In this document: positions 53,972 through 62,932 of the stretch, piece by piece
Position numbering within the stretch: the first letter of the stretch is position 1
Layout of the letters: every line of letters starts with the position of its first letter
Source: Mycobacterium stomatepiae
GTDB lineage: Bacteria > Actinomycetota > Actinomycetes > Mycobacteriales > Mycobacteriaceae
Direction: 5' to 3'
DNA length: 64,000 bases
Assembly (NCBI RefSeq): GCF_010731715.1
Contig: NZ_AP022587.1
Coordinates: forward strand, 2,108,001 to 2,172,000
Translations under genes and position numbers: made by a program
The notes under the pieces: generated by a model
Databases searched by the model: none
What the model was told of the DNA's origin: nothing
The model's input: the letters and a program-made list of their open reading frames with translations, nothing else

Positions 53972-54939
53972 GATTCACCTTTCTGGACGGCGCTGAGGGT
54001 TTCCCGGCCACCGGGGTCTTCGGCGGTGGAGGGCACGACGGCGACGCAGTCTGCGCCGGCCTCGCGGTAGGTGTTGAGCCGCGCCGCGATTCGATCGCCG
54101 GATCCCAAGGCAGCCACGTTGTCGAGGAGTTCGACGGGAATGGCTGCCGCGAGGTCGCGGCGGGTCGCGCCGGTCCGGGCCTTGACGACGAGTTCGCGAA
54201 AGCCCAAGGCGCTGAACATCTCGCCGTAGCCGGGTGGGCTCAGGTAGACCGCCAGCTGACCAGCCAGTTGGGCATGTGCGGCCGAACCGGGATCGAGCGC
54301 AACCGGCACCCACACCGTGAGGCGCGGCGCGGCTCGACCGGCCGCGGCGGCGGCGGCATCGATCGCCGTCCGAACCTCCGCGACGCGGGCCGGTGAGGCG
54401 AGGTTGAGCACGACCTCGTCGGCGGATTGCGCTGACAGGCGGATCATGCCAGGACCGAACGCCCCCAACGCGATTCGTGTGTCGGGGCAGGGGTGGCGCA
54501 GCCGAAACCCGCGGCTGCTGATGTGCCTGCCGGCATACTCGGTGCGCTCGCCGTCCAGCATCGACCGCAGGCATTCGATGGTTTCGCGCATCACCGGCAC
54601 GTGGTGCGCCCAGCCACGGTCATGCCAGCCGGCCACGATCGCCGGACTCGAAGCCCCCAGCGCAATATCGACGGGGCTGCCGGTGAGGGACGCGACCGAA
54701 CTCACACCGAGCGCCAGCGTCACCGGCCCCCGAACCGCGACCGCCAGCGGCCCGATCTTGAGCGGCAATCCGGGCGCACGCAACCCGACCGCTGTAGCGA
54801 GCGCGAACGCGTCGTAGGTGGCCATCTCCCCGATCCATAGCGCGTCGCAGCCGGTATCGGACGCCGCCAGCGCGATATCCATCGCCTCGTGATCGGGACG
54901 GTCCAGCCAGAACGGCAGGACGACCTGGAGACCGCTCAT
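53968..54939 (-). CDS. LLM-class flavin/F420 oxidoreductase
   Basis: This 323-residue luciferase-like enzyme has VVLPFWLDRPDHEAMD, CDALWIGEMATYDAF, LALGVSSVASLTG, DIALGASSPAIVAGW and a C-terminal GSGDRIAARLNTYREAGA. The cofactor (F420H2 or FMNH2) is not decidable by eye. It overlaps by four bases with both the upstream acyl-CoA-dehydrogenase-like gene and the downstream oxidoreductase. The three form a coupled operon divergent from the HxlR regulator. Confidence 0.83.
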   Translation of the reverse strand: MSGLQVVLPFWLDRPDHEAMDIALAASDTGCDALWIGEMATYDAFALATAVGLRAPGLPLKIGPLAVAVRGPVTLALGVSSVASLTGSPVDIALGASSPAIVAGWHDRGWAHHVPVMRETIECLRSMLDGERTEYAGRHISSRGFRLRHPCPDTRIALGAFGPGMIRLSAQSADEVVLNLASPARVAEVRTAIDAAAAAAGRAAPRLTVWVPVALDPGSAAHAQLAGQLAVYLSPPGYGEMFSALGFRELVVKARTGATRRDLAAAIPVELLDNVAALGSGDRIAARLNTYREAGADCVAVVPSTAEDPGGRETLSAVQKGES

Positions 54940-56066
54940 AGCATCGAAACGTCGGCGGGCAGGTCGAGCAGGAGCCGCCCGGGCAGCTCACGCGAGGCCT
55001 CGTTGACCTGGAAGTGGGCGGTGGCGGTGAACGCGTCGCGGAATCGGCGTTGCAGGGGCGCGCCGTCGTAGATGGCGCTGCCGCCCGCCAGGTCATACAT
55101 GGTGCGCACGACATCGGCCGACGTCCGTACGGCGTGCGTGGCCGCCAGCCGTAGCCGGCTGCGCAGCGCCACCGGCACCGAGTCGGCATGTTGGCTGGCC
55201 TGCCAGGCGTCCTCGATTGACTCGTAATACAGTGCACGGGCGGCACCCAGGGTGGCCTCGGCGGTCGCCACCCCCGCCTGGGTCGCCGGACGTTCGGCCA
55301 GAGTGCGCGTCGCGCCCAGCCCCTTCTTGCCGCCGGCCAGCTCGACGAGGTCGTCGATCGCGGCGCGCGCGTTACCCAGCGCGGCGGCACCGATGCACAG
55401 CGCGAAGAATCCGAACACCGGGAAGCGATACAGCGGCCGGTCTATCACCGGCCCGTCGAACACCGAGAACACGCGGTCGGCGGGCACGAAGACCTCCTCG
55501 GCGACGCTGTCGTGGCTGCCCGTTCCGCGCAGGCCCAGCGTGTGCCAGGTGTCGAGCACCCGCAGGTCGCCCTTGGGCAGCACGACGACGGAGGGCACGC
55601 GCCCATCGTCGACGAAGCAGCCGGCGAACATCATGTCGGCGTGGTTGATCCCGCTACAGAAGGGCCAACACCCGGACACCACGACGCCGCCGTCGACCGA
55701 CCTTGCCTTGCCGCGCGGCGCCCAGACCCCCGCGGCGACACCCTGACCACCGCCGAACATCTCGTCGCGAGTGTCCGGCGGCAGGTAGGCGACCAGCAAG
55801 GCACTGGTGATCGCGATCGACACGCACCATCCCGCCGAGGTGTCGCCACGCGCCACAGCTTCGGCGCACCGCAGCGCCGGCCCGGGCGCGAGCTCGAGCG
55901 CGTCGACCTCCCGCGGCATGGTGGCGCGAAGGAAGCCGGCCTCGCGCAGCCGGGCTACCAGCCCGTCCGGGAGTCGACGTTCGCGATCGATCTCCGCCGA
56001 CATCTCCCCCGCCGCAAGCGCGATCTTCGCGGCCAGGGTTTCGAGTTCGGTGTCGCTGTGATTCAT
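54936..56066 (-). CDS. Acyl-CoA dehydrogenase-fold flavin monooxygenase-like protein
   Basis: This 376-residue protein has the acyl-CoA dehydrogenase fold. The N-terminal helices include LPDGLVARLREAGFLRATMP, the middle beta domain includes GVVVSGCWPFCSGINHADM, and DTWHTLGLRGTGSHDSVAEEVFVP is typical of HsaA/HpaB-like two-component monooxygenases. The C-terminal helices include YDLAGGSAIYDGAPLQRRFRD. It likely hydroxylates an aromatic or related compound with reduced flavin. It is the first gene of the operon under the HxlR dyad. Confidence 0.85.
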   Translation of the reverse strand: MNHSDTELETLAAKIALAAGEMSAEIDRERRLPDGLVARLREAGFLRATMPREVDALELAPGPALRCAEAVARGDTSAGWCVSIAITSALLVAYLPPDTRDEMFGGGQGVAAGVWAPRGKARSVDGGVVVSGCWPFCSGINHADMMFAGCFVDDGRVPSVVVLPKGDLRVLDTWHTLGLRGTGSHDSVAEEVFVPADRVFSVFDGPVIDRPLYRFPVFGFFALCIGAAALGNARAAIDDLVELAGGKKGLGATRTLAERPATQAGVATAEATLGAARALYYESIEDAWQASQHADSVPVALRSRLRLAATHAVRTSADVVRTMYDLAGGSAIYDGAPLQRRFRDAFTATAHFQVNEASRELPGRLLLDLPADVSML

Positions 56067-56090
56067 CGGGGCTCCCAGGTACCGGCAGTC

Positions 56091-56130
56091 GGTTCAATTT
56101 TGTTACCATTTAAGGTACAGCAATTGAACC
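56091..56130. promoter_or_regulatory. 40-bp nested palindrome, HxlR operator candidate
   Basis: Perfect nine-base outer arms GGTTCAATT (56091-56099) and AATTGAACC (56122-56130) enclose inner arms TACC (56104-56107) and GGTA (56114-56117). All are symmetric about one centre at 56110.5. The segment is AT-rich in otherwise GC-rich DNA. It lies between the HxlR gene and the divergent flavin-enzyme operon, as expected for a dimer-of-dimers binding site and autoregulation. Confidence 0.75.
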
Positions 56131-56148
56131 AAGTAAAGTAAATGAACT

Positions 56149-56667
56149 GTGGCCCTCACCGACCTGTCGCACCGCTTCGAAGGGGAGTCGGTAGGTCGCG
56201 CGCTCGAACTGGTTGGCGAGCGCTGGACGCTGCTGATCATGCGGGAGGCCTTCTTCGGGGTGCAGCGCTTCGGCCAGCTCGCACGCAACCTCGGCATTCC
56301 GCGGCCCACGCTGTCCTCGCGACTGCGGACGCTCGTGGATACCGGCCTGCTCGATCGAGTCCCCTATTCCCGGGATCCCGAGCGCCACGAGTACCGGCTC
56401 ACCGACGCGGGGCGCGAGCTCTTCGGAGCGATCGTCGTCCTGATGCGGTGGGGTGACGAGCACCTGCCGAACGCAGACGGGCCACCGATTGTGTTGCGAC
56501 ACCAAACCTGTGGCAAGCCCATCGATGCCCGCCTGGTCTGCGCACACTGCGGCGACGAGATCACCGCGCGCAACGTGACACCCGAAGCCGGACCCGGCTT
56601 CCGGGCCAAGCAGGCAGCGCCTGACAATTCGCGACCACCCGAACGGCGGTCGCCCGGACAACCATGA
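56149..56667 (+). CDS. HxlR-family regulator with cysteine-rich tail
   Basis: This 172-residue winged-helix regulator has the HxlR core ALELVGERWTLLIMREAF, RFGQLARNLGIPRPTLSSRL and YRLTDAGRELFGAIVVLM. A C-terminal extension has TCGKPIDARLVCAHCGDEI, with three Cys in a Cx10Cx2C arrangement that may bind zinc. GTG 56149 is the start that fits the family. It is divergent from the acyl-CoA-dehydrogenase-fold gene and probably controls it through the palindrome at 56091-56130. Confidence 0.85.
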   Translation: MALTDLSHRFEGESVGRALELVGERWTLLIMREAFFGVQRFGQLARNLGIPRPTLSSRLRTLVDTGLLDRVPYSRDPERHEYRLTDAGRELFGAIVVLMRWGDEHLPNADGPPIVLRHQTCGKPIDARLVCAHCGDEITARNVTPEAGPGFRAKQAAPDNSRPPERRSPGQP

Positions 56668-56776
56668 CCGGCTCAGTCGACGAGATCGGCTGGCGTGTAA
56701 GCTATTTCGAAAGCCGTGCGGCCGAACTCGTGTTTCGGGCCTGAATCGAATTGGTGAGCCGACTCACCGCCATTCG

Positions 56777-57799
56777 TCAGTTCGATTTGTCGAATCGCTG
56801 GCGCTGCCGAACCCCATATGCGGCCGCCTTGACGGCCTTGTCATTCTCCATCCCCGACCCCAAGGCACCGCCCAGTGTTGCGACCGCCGCCACCAGCCAA
56901 GCCATCAACAACAGGGTCGAGAGATCGACGGGATGGCCGATGTTGTGAGCGACCAATTCCGGCGGAAGCGTCCACCAGGCGGTCACGAGCAGCAGGATGA
57001 ACAGCCCAAGATGGAGAACAGCGACACCGATGGTCAGGCTCACGACAGTTGCTGCGTTGTACAACACCGCGCGTTCGCGTTGGCCGGCCGACGGCGGCCG
57101 TTCCCATAATTTGTGGTCAAGGATGAGCCACCCGATCATGGCTGCGCTCGCCAAGATCGTCGCCGCGCTCAACCGCCGGGGGCCCATGGTGTCGGACAAT
57201 TGCCAGATCGTCGGATACGCCAAACTCACGGCCCCAGCGGCGAACGCCGCCATCAACACTTTGGACAAACCAGCAGCCAATCGCCACGGGCGGTTGGCGT
57301 AAACCATGCCCATCAGAAGCTGTAGACGCGACAAGGCTGTCGGCGCGACGTAGCGGACAACATCGCCCTCCTGCGTCCGTACCAGCCGCTTTACGCATTC
57401 GTCTTGCTTGTCTGACGGGGACGTCACCTCGGCCACAAATATCTGCGCCAAGTTCCTCACCCGGCGATCCATGAACGCACCGCCCACTGCAGGGATGGAA
57501 ATCAGCCCAAACCGGTCTCGCACGCTGATGTCAACAATCACCGGAGTCGTCCCGTGACGTCGTACTAGATCGGTCAGATAGATGACGATGTCCTCGGCCT
57601 CGCCAGCCGGGTCAACGGTGCGGATCACCTCCACGACCCCGGCATGCTCATCGACGGGATAGGAGTCGCGTCGCACAGACACGTCCCACTGGCCATTCGC
57701 GGGAGCCCAGTCCGTCAGCGAATCAGCAAGACGTTCGGCGATCACCGCCGGAACACCGGGATCGGCGATCAACAAGATTGACGACGAAGCGGCTGGCAT
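56777..57799 (-). CDS. Membrane protein with cytosolic N-terminal domain, unknown function
   Basis: This 340-residue protein has an N-terminal alpha/beta domain (about 1-160) with IVIYLTDLVRR, TPVIVDISVRDRFGLISI and a conserved-looking GGAFMDRRVRNLAQI. It is followed by about five transmembrane helices in residues 175-320. I do not recognise the family. A similar plan is found in uncharacterised actinobacterial membrane proteins. It is probably transcribed alone. Confidence 0.72.
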   Translation of the reverse strand: MPAASSSILLIADPGVPAVIAERLADSLTDWAPANGQWDVSVRRDSYPVDEHAGVVEVIRTVDPAGEAEDIVIYLTDLVRRHGTTPVIVDISVRDRFGLISIPAVGGAFMDRRVRNLAQIFVAEVTSPSDKQDECVKRLVRTQEGDVVRYVAPTALSRLQLLMGMVYANRPWRLAAGLSKVLMAAFAAGAVSLAYPTIWQLSDTMGPRRLSAATILASAAMIGWLILDHKLWERPPSAGQRERAVLYNAATVVSLTIGVAVLHLGLFILLLVTAWWTLPPELVAHNIGHPVDLSTLLLMAWLVAAVATLGGALGSGMENDKAVKAAAYGVRQRQRFDKSN

Positions 57800-57924
57800 T
57801 GCGCCAGGCGTACCCGTAACCCACCGCGCGAAACGTCCCTGGTGGCCGCATGCGTCCTTCGCCGAACTGCGCCGGACGTCTCTTCCACGCTCGATACCGA
57901 CGAGCGTTGTCGAAATTTCCGCGC

Positions 57925-58281
57925 CTACCGGTCATCCAGCTTGACTGTGACGGTCACACGACCCCGGTCGTCACGGCTGGCGACGGCGTGCCCAGTTTGA
58001 TCGGTTCCGTTGAGCTGCAGTGTAATTGGACCGCCGCCATCCAGGAAGTTTCGCCACCAGTTCTTGGCGTCGGGAAGCATGACACGGATGGCGATCTCGT
58101 CACCGATCCGCCGGTAACTCACCGGTGTCGTGAACGTCTTGCCCGAGCGACGGCCGACGTACGAAATCACTGTCGTGTTTCGGCGCATCACTTTGCCCAC
58201 CCGCGGCGCATCGAGGAGCTTGGCCACGACACCGTTGACGGCGGGCACTAAGGGGGTGCCGAATATTCCGCGGCGCATCAC
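57925..58281 (-). CDS. Deazaflavin-dependent nitroreductase-like (Ddn family) protein
   Basis: This 118-residue split-barrel protein has VISYVGRRSGKTFTTPVSYRR and PDAKNWWRNFLDGGG, both typical of the F420-binding Ddn/DUF385 family. Members of the family reduce menaquinone or nitro compounds with F420H2. The N-terminal region (VPAVNGVVAKLLDAP) may be membrane-associated. The activity here is inferred from family only. Confidence 0.83.
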   Translation of the reverse strand: MMRRGIFGTPLVPAVNGVVAKLLDAPRVGKVMRRNTTVISYVGRRSGKTFTTPVSYRRIGDEIAIRVMLPDAKNWWRNFLDGGGPITLQLNGTDQTGHAVASRDDRGRVTVTVKLDDR

Positions 58282-58518
58282 ATCTCCTTAGGGCAGTTCG
58301 CTGAGTACTAGCCTAGTGGCGCCGCAGCCCGGGCACAGCAATGTAAGCGGTGCCGCCCTTGCGGATACGCACGCGGACGCATGCCGTGAGCCAGCAGCCG
58401 CACCTCAGTTTGCCCCGAGCTTGCCGATCGAAGTGACGCGGATGCCTTCCTAACGTAGGACCGAAATCAAGTCGACTTGTAATAGGAGTGCAAAGCGGCT
58501 GTGCAGAGCCCGACCCGG

Positions 58519-59841
58519 TCAGGACTCTGATCTGCCACCGGTCATGATTGTCGCCATCCGAGCCTTGATTTCTCCATATGTGATGGCTTGCGAACCAGGC
58601 CTCGGGATGCGATCGACGTCGACCTTCGGCGTCAACAAGTGCTTTCCGGCGACTTTCCGACGCAGAGCAGCCACCGTGCAGTTCTCTCGCCCCAGCCGCT
58701 CAACCCCGCTATATCCGAAGGCATTCGCGGCATTGCGCCACGCAATGGCCTCGACCTCGTCATCCGAACAGCCCTGGAGGTCCGCGGCGAGTTGTTCGGG
58801 AGCGTCGGGCCAGCTTGAATCCGAATGCGGGTAATCCATCTCCCAGCAGATGGTCTCAATGCCGATGCGGTGCCGGTTCTCGATGCCTACGCGATCCCGA
58901 ATGAAGCAGGACAGGAAGTTTCGCCGGAATACGTCCGTTGGGAACACGCCGTTGCCAAGATCATCGCCCGTCCAGGCTCGCTGACGCCTGTAGACGTCCT
59001 CGAAGCGCTCCAGCAGGAATGGAATCCATCCAATGCCGCCCTCGGACAGAGCGAACTTGACCTTCGGGAACTCCTTGACAACCCGCGAGAAGAGGAGGTC
59101 CGCGGTGAACCGTCCCGTATCCAGTGCCAGCATCGAGTTGTACGCGAGATAGCTCGTCTGATCGGAGGGCACCGGCAGACCGCCGCCGGTTCCGATGTGA
59201 ATGTTGACAACGGTGTTGTTCTCGCAAATGGCTTCCCACAACGCATCCCAGTGCTTGTCCTGCCACGGCGGCTGCCCGTAGTTGGAGATGTGTTGCGGGA
59301 CCGTCACGGCCCGGCAGCCCAGCGAAGCCAGCCGACGCACTTCCGCGGCCGCTTGCTTCGAATCCCACAGTGGGAGAATCCCCATCGGAATGAAGCGGTC
59401 AGGGTGAGCGCCGCACCAATCTTGGATGTGCCAGTCGTTGTAGGCCTTGACCATCACGCCGGAGATCTCGCGATCGCCGCGGAACGTGAAAAGGGCGCCC
59501 GAGATGGTCGGGAACGAAGGGAAACAGACGGACGCCAGCACACCACAGGCATTCATGTCGTCGACGCGGGCGTCGATGTCATAACATCCCTTACGCATGT
59601 CCTCGAACCGCGATGGTTCGAACCCCCACTCGTCGTTGGGTCTACCGGCCACTGCGTTCAGACCGATGTTGGGCAACTTCACACCGTCGTAGACCCACGC
59701 AACCGAGCCGTCCGGCTCTTCGACAATTCGGGGTGCGTCGTCTGCGTATTGCGCCGGCACGTGTTTGGCGAACATGTCGGGGGGCTCGACGGTGTGGTCA
59801 TCCACACTGATCAACACCAGATTCAACGGATCGACCATCAT
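58519..59841 (-). CDS. Amidohydrolase-family (PF04909-type) metal-dependent hydrolase
   Basis: This 440-residue TIM-barrel protein has VDDHTVEPPDMF at the N-terminus and VCFPSFPTISG, VNIHIGTGGG, LSEGGIGWIPFLLERFED and EMDYPHSDSSWPD, with the His and Asp ligands of the amidohydrolase_2 group. Such proteins hydrolyse or decarboxylate ring-cleavage products and are common in mycobacterial steroid and xenobiotic clusters. It lies 70 bases downstream of the thiolase-like gene on the same strand, in a five-gene catabolic cluster. Confidence 0.88.
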   Translation of the reverse strand: MMVDPLNLVLISVDDHTVEPPDMFAKHVPAQYADDAPRIVEEPDGSVAWVYDGVKLPNIGLNAVAGRPNDEWGFEPSRFEDMRKGCYDIDARVDDMNACGVLASVCFPSFPTISGALFTFRGDREISGVMVKAYNDWHIQDWCGAHPDRFIPMGILPLWDSKQAAAEVRRLASLGCRAVTVPQHISNYGQPPWQDKHWDALWEAICENNTVVNIHIGTGGGLPVPSDQTSYLAYNSMLALDTGRFTADLLFSRVVKEFPKVKFALSEGGIGWIPFLLERFEDVYRRQRAWTGDDLGNGVFPTDVFRRNFLSCFIRDRVGIENRHRIGIETICWEMDYPHSDSSWPDAPEQLAADLQGCSDDEVEAIAWRNAANAFGYSGVERLGRENCTVAALRRKVAGKHLLTPKVDVDRIPRPGSQAITYGEIKARMATIMTGGRSES

Positions 59842-59911
59842 GGCACTCCTTCAGCTGATCGCTCGCTTGGTACGAATCGGCACTGCTTATTCAGTTGGTC
59901 GACATTCGGGT

Positions 59912-61089
59912 TCAGCTGCGGCGCAACAACATCATCGTCGTGCCACTGTTGGCCCCTCCGACACCACAGGCCGCCAGTTCGGCGCCGACGACCTGTCTCG
60001 CCCCGCCGTCACCGCGCACTTGCACACAGGCCTCGTGCAGATGGCCGAAGCCATGCAAGCGCCCCCCCGACAGCCGTCCGCCGGCCGTGTTGATAGGCAG
60101 CGCACCGCCGAGGGAGAAGCGCGCCGGTTCGGCCACCCATTCCCCCGATTCGCCGAACTTGCAGAACCCGAAGTCCTCGAGGAAGCACAACACGAAGACG
60201 CTGAAGCCGTCGTACAACGACGCGTAGTCGACGTCGTCGGGCGTGAAATCCGTTCGGTCCCAGAGGGTCGACCACCGCGAGTTGAGCCGGGCGATGTCCT
60301 GGCCGCCTTCCCACAGGAACCGATCGTGGTGCGCACAGTCGAGCGCTTCCACCACGACCCCTGGGTGGTCCAGTGCAGCGGCATGTTCGGCCCGCGAGAC
60401 CACGAACGCCGTCGCGCCGTCGCACGCGATATCGCAGTCGTACATGCACAGCGGGTCCGAGACCATGCGAGCCCCGAGATAGTCGGCCAAGTCGATTGGT
60501 TCGGTGTACACCGCCTTGGGATTCAGCTTCGCGTGTGCGCGCTGCACGATGGCCACCTGCGCGAGTTGCTCGCGGGTCAACCCGAATCGGTCCATCCGCG
60601 AACGTAGCTGCAGCGCGGCGAGGTTGGCCGCCGAGGCACCGTAGGGCAGCTGCCACCCGAGTTGCCCGCTCGCCCTGCTGCCTGCCGGCACCCCGTAACC
60701 TCGTCGCCGGTCCGCGCCCTGAGCGGTTCCCTCCCAAATGCTGCGCCAACACAGCACGTGGTTAGCCATCCCGCCGGAGACAGCGAGCATCGCGTCGACG
60801 ACGGCACCGAGTTGCCCCGGGTACTCAACCCGCCGGCCACCCAGTTGGGGCGTATCCCGAGAGCGTCGTGGATTTCCCGTAGCCCGGCGCCCGAGAATCC
60901 GTTGCCGGCCATCGACGCGCCGGGATAGGTGGTGAGGCCATCAATGTCGGCCAGGGTGAGCCCCGCATCCTGGACTGCGGCCACACACGCGTCGACCGTG
61001 AGCTGCAGGGGATCGCGTCCGAGACGCCGTCCGATGTCGGACTGGCCGATGCCGCTGACTATCACATCGTCCGTCAATCGACCTGCCAT
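59912..61089 (-). pseudogene. Thiolase-like lipid-transfer/aldolase protein (Ltp type) with a frameshift
   Basis: The first frame gives VIVSGIGQSDIGRRLGRDPL, DAGLTLADIDGLTTYPG and IRPNWVAGG. The second resumes with VEYPGQLGAVVDAMLAVSG and continues RFGLTREQLAQVAIVQRAHA, DVDYASLYDGFSVF and a C-terminal HEACVQVRG segment. One base is missing near the C run at 60839-60841. The intact protein (about 392 residues) matches SCP2-thiolase-like enzymes. With the DUF35 partner next door it resembles the Ltp2-ChsH2 aldolase pair of steroid side-chain degradation. Confidence 0.82.
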
Positions 61090-61520
61090 CAGCGCTCCGG
61101 GGTGAACAGCGGAATGTACACGTCCTCGCCGTCGCCGTCCGTCCCGATGTCGAACCTGACGCGCACCGGCATGCCGCAGCAGACCGAATCCGGTTCGACG
61201 TCAACGAGGTTCGTCAAGACGCGAACACGCCCGTCCTCGACCGGGTTCACGAAGGCGATGACATAGGGAGTGGGGATTCCCGGGAAGAAGGGATGATGGT
61301 TGACGGTCCACGACTCGACAGTGCCGCGACCCGACAGCGTGACCCACTCCGGCACCGCGTGATCGAACTGGCAACGCAGCGTGGGCGGATGGATGAACCG
61401 CTCGCAGTCCGGACAGCGCTGCAGACGCCAGACACCTTCGGCGCCCGACGTCCAATACGGTCGGTTGATCGCGGTGACGGCGGCGAGCGGGCGTCCGCCC
61501 GCCTGCGATATGTCAGTCAT
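61089..61520 (-). CDS. Zn-ribbon / OB-fold (DUF35) protein
   Basis: This 143-residue protein has a zinc ribbon (LQRCPDCERFIHPP, then LRCQFD) followed by an OB-fold domain (GRGTVESWTVNHHPFFPG, YVIAFVNPVEDGRVRVLTNL). DUF35 proteins bind acyl-CoA and partner thiolase-like aldolases. ATG 61520 overlaps the stop of the Rieske gene by eight bases, and its own stop overlaps the start of the thiolase-like gene by one base. The three genes are therefore tightly coupled. Confidence 0.88.
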   Translation of the reverse strand: MTDISQAGGRPLAAVTAINRPYWTSGAEGVWRLQRCPDCERFIHPPTLRCQFDHAVPEWVTLSGRGTVESWTVNHHPFFPGIPTPYVIAFVNPVEDGRVRVLTNLVDVEPDSVCCGMPVRVRFDIGTDGDGEDVYIPLFTPER

Positions 61521-62913
61521 CAACGCCGAAGATGAATCGGTCGGCAATGGCGTGCTCGTTGCGAATCGACATCTCCTGCGCGGTGTTCAGCCACAGCCCC
61601 TCGAATCCCCGTAAATGCATGCCCGCGTGGATTGCGTCGATGTTCTTGAGGTCCTGGGTGGGCAGTTCGCCCCACCCGTCGTGATCCTGCCAGCGTTCGA
61701 CTTCCAGCCAGCTCGTCTCCGGAACTTGCCCCGCGGGAAAGTGTTCGAGTGAGAACATCTCAAACACACAGCGATTCGGGTCCTCGGCATCGGGCAGCAT
61801 GCGATAGCCGAGGACACAAGACTTCTCTACGAGAATGACCAGGGTCGGGAACACGTGCCAATCCCCGTTGCCCGCGAAGTACTGTTCCATCGTCATCTTC
61901 GGGAAGTCGACACCCTCCGCGAGCGCCAATTCCTCGCACATCTGGTGGTACAGCACGAAAGGTGGTATATCGCTGGTCTCCATGGACGCCAGCTTCTGTG
62001 CGGCGCGGTAATCCCGCTCTGTGACGAGCGAACCCACCTCGAGGTAGTTGTACTGCATCGAGTTCGCGAATACCTCCGGCCGCGCTGCCTGCTCCTTGCG
62101 AGCGCTGTCGCGGTCACCGCTATCTGGTCGTGCCGTGTACACGAACCGTGAGTGATTCCGATACGGGATCGTCGGGGTGTACGGCGCGTAGACGAATTCC
62201 TGGGGCGGCGCCGGTTCCGCCGAGGGCCGTGGCCCCTGCACCGCCCGCAAGGTCTGTGGATGGGTTCCCGGCGTGTGGTAGCCCTCGATGAATGCGTCGA
62301 TCACGGTCTTGTAATTGGCGGCGAGCGTAGTGCGCTTTCTCCAGCGAAACCGCATGTCCTGCAAGCGGAACGGGGCCAGGGCCGTCGGGAGCGGGTCCAG
62401 CCATTCCAGCAGATCTGGCGCGTTCTCGGCCATGCTGATGAAGACCCAGCCGCCCCAGGTTCCCACCGAGACGGGACGCAGCGACCACTGCTCACGCGGA
62501 CGATTAAGGAACTCGTCCCGAGACGGGACGAACGACGAGCGGCCATCGAAGCCGTATCGCCAGCCGTGGAACGGACAGCGCAGTTCGCCATCGCTCGCAC
62601 ACCCGGCACCGCGCACCACCTTCATCCCGCGATGCGTGCACGCGTTGTAAAAGGCCTTGATGGTACCGTCCTTCTGCCGCACCACCATGATCGACTGCCT
62701 GCCGATGGTGTACTCGCAGTAGCTGCCGGGGTTCGGAATCTCCTCCTCACGGCAGGCCGGCTGCCACACCGCGGTGAACAGCCGCTCGAGTTCGAGCTGG
62801 AGAAACTCGCGATCGATGTAGCGAGTCTTCGGCACGAACGTCTCACCGCACGCGTACCTCTGCGGGACCTTCCCCTTGGTCTCCGGTTCGATAGCATCGT
62901 CGATCGCGGTCAT
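61513..62913 (-). CDS. Rieske non-haem iron ring-hydroxylating oxygenase, alpha subunit
   Basis: This protein of about 466 residues starts at ATG 62913 (MTAIDDAIEP). The Rieske site is NACTHRGMKV and RCPFHGWRYGFDG (Cys-x-His, Cys-x2-His). The mononuclear iron site is DAFIEGYHTPGTHP with two His. Family members hydroxylate aromatic rings or steroids with dioxygen and electrons from a reductase, which is not encoded in this window. It is the upstream partner of the DUF35 and thiolase-like genes. Confidence 0.9.
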   Translation of the reverse strand: MTAIDDAIEPETKGKVPQRYACGETFVPKTRYIDREFLQLELERLFTAVWQPACREEEIPNPGSYCEYTIGRQSIMVVRQKDGTIKAFYNACTHRGMKVVRGAGCASDGELRCPFHGWRYGFDGRSSFVPSRDEFLNRPREQWSLRPVSVGTWGGWVFISMAENAPDLLEWLDPLPTALAPFRLQDMRFRWRKRTTLAANYKTVIDAFIEGYHTPGTHPQTLRAVQGPRPSAEPAPPQEFVYAPYTPTIPYRNHSRFVYTARPDSGDRDSARKEQAARPEVFANSMQYNYLEVGSLVTERDYRAAQKLASMETSDIPPFVLYHQMCEELALAEGVDFPKMTMEQYFAGNGDWHVFPTLVILVEKSCVLGYRMLPDAEDPNRCVFEMFSLEHFPAGQVPETSWLEVERWQDHDGWGELPTQDLKNIDAIHAGMHLRGFEGLWLNTAQEMSIRNEHAIADRFIFGVDD

Positions 62914-62932
62914 CGCGCACCCCTTTCGGTGC

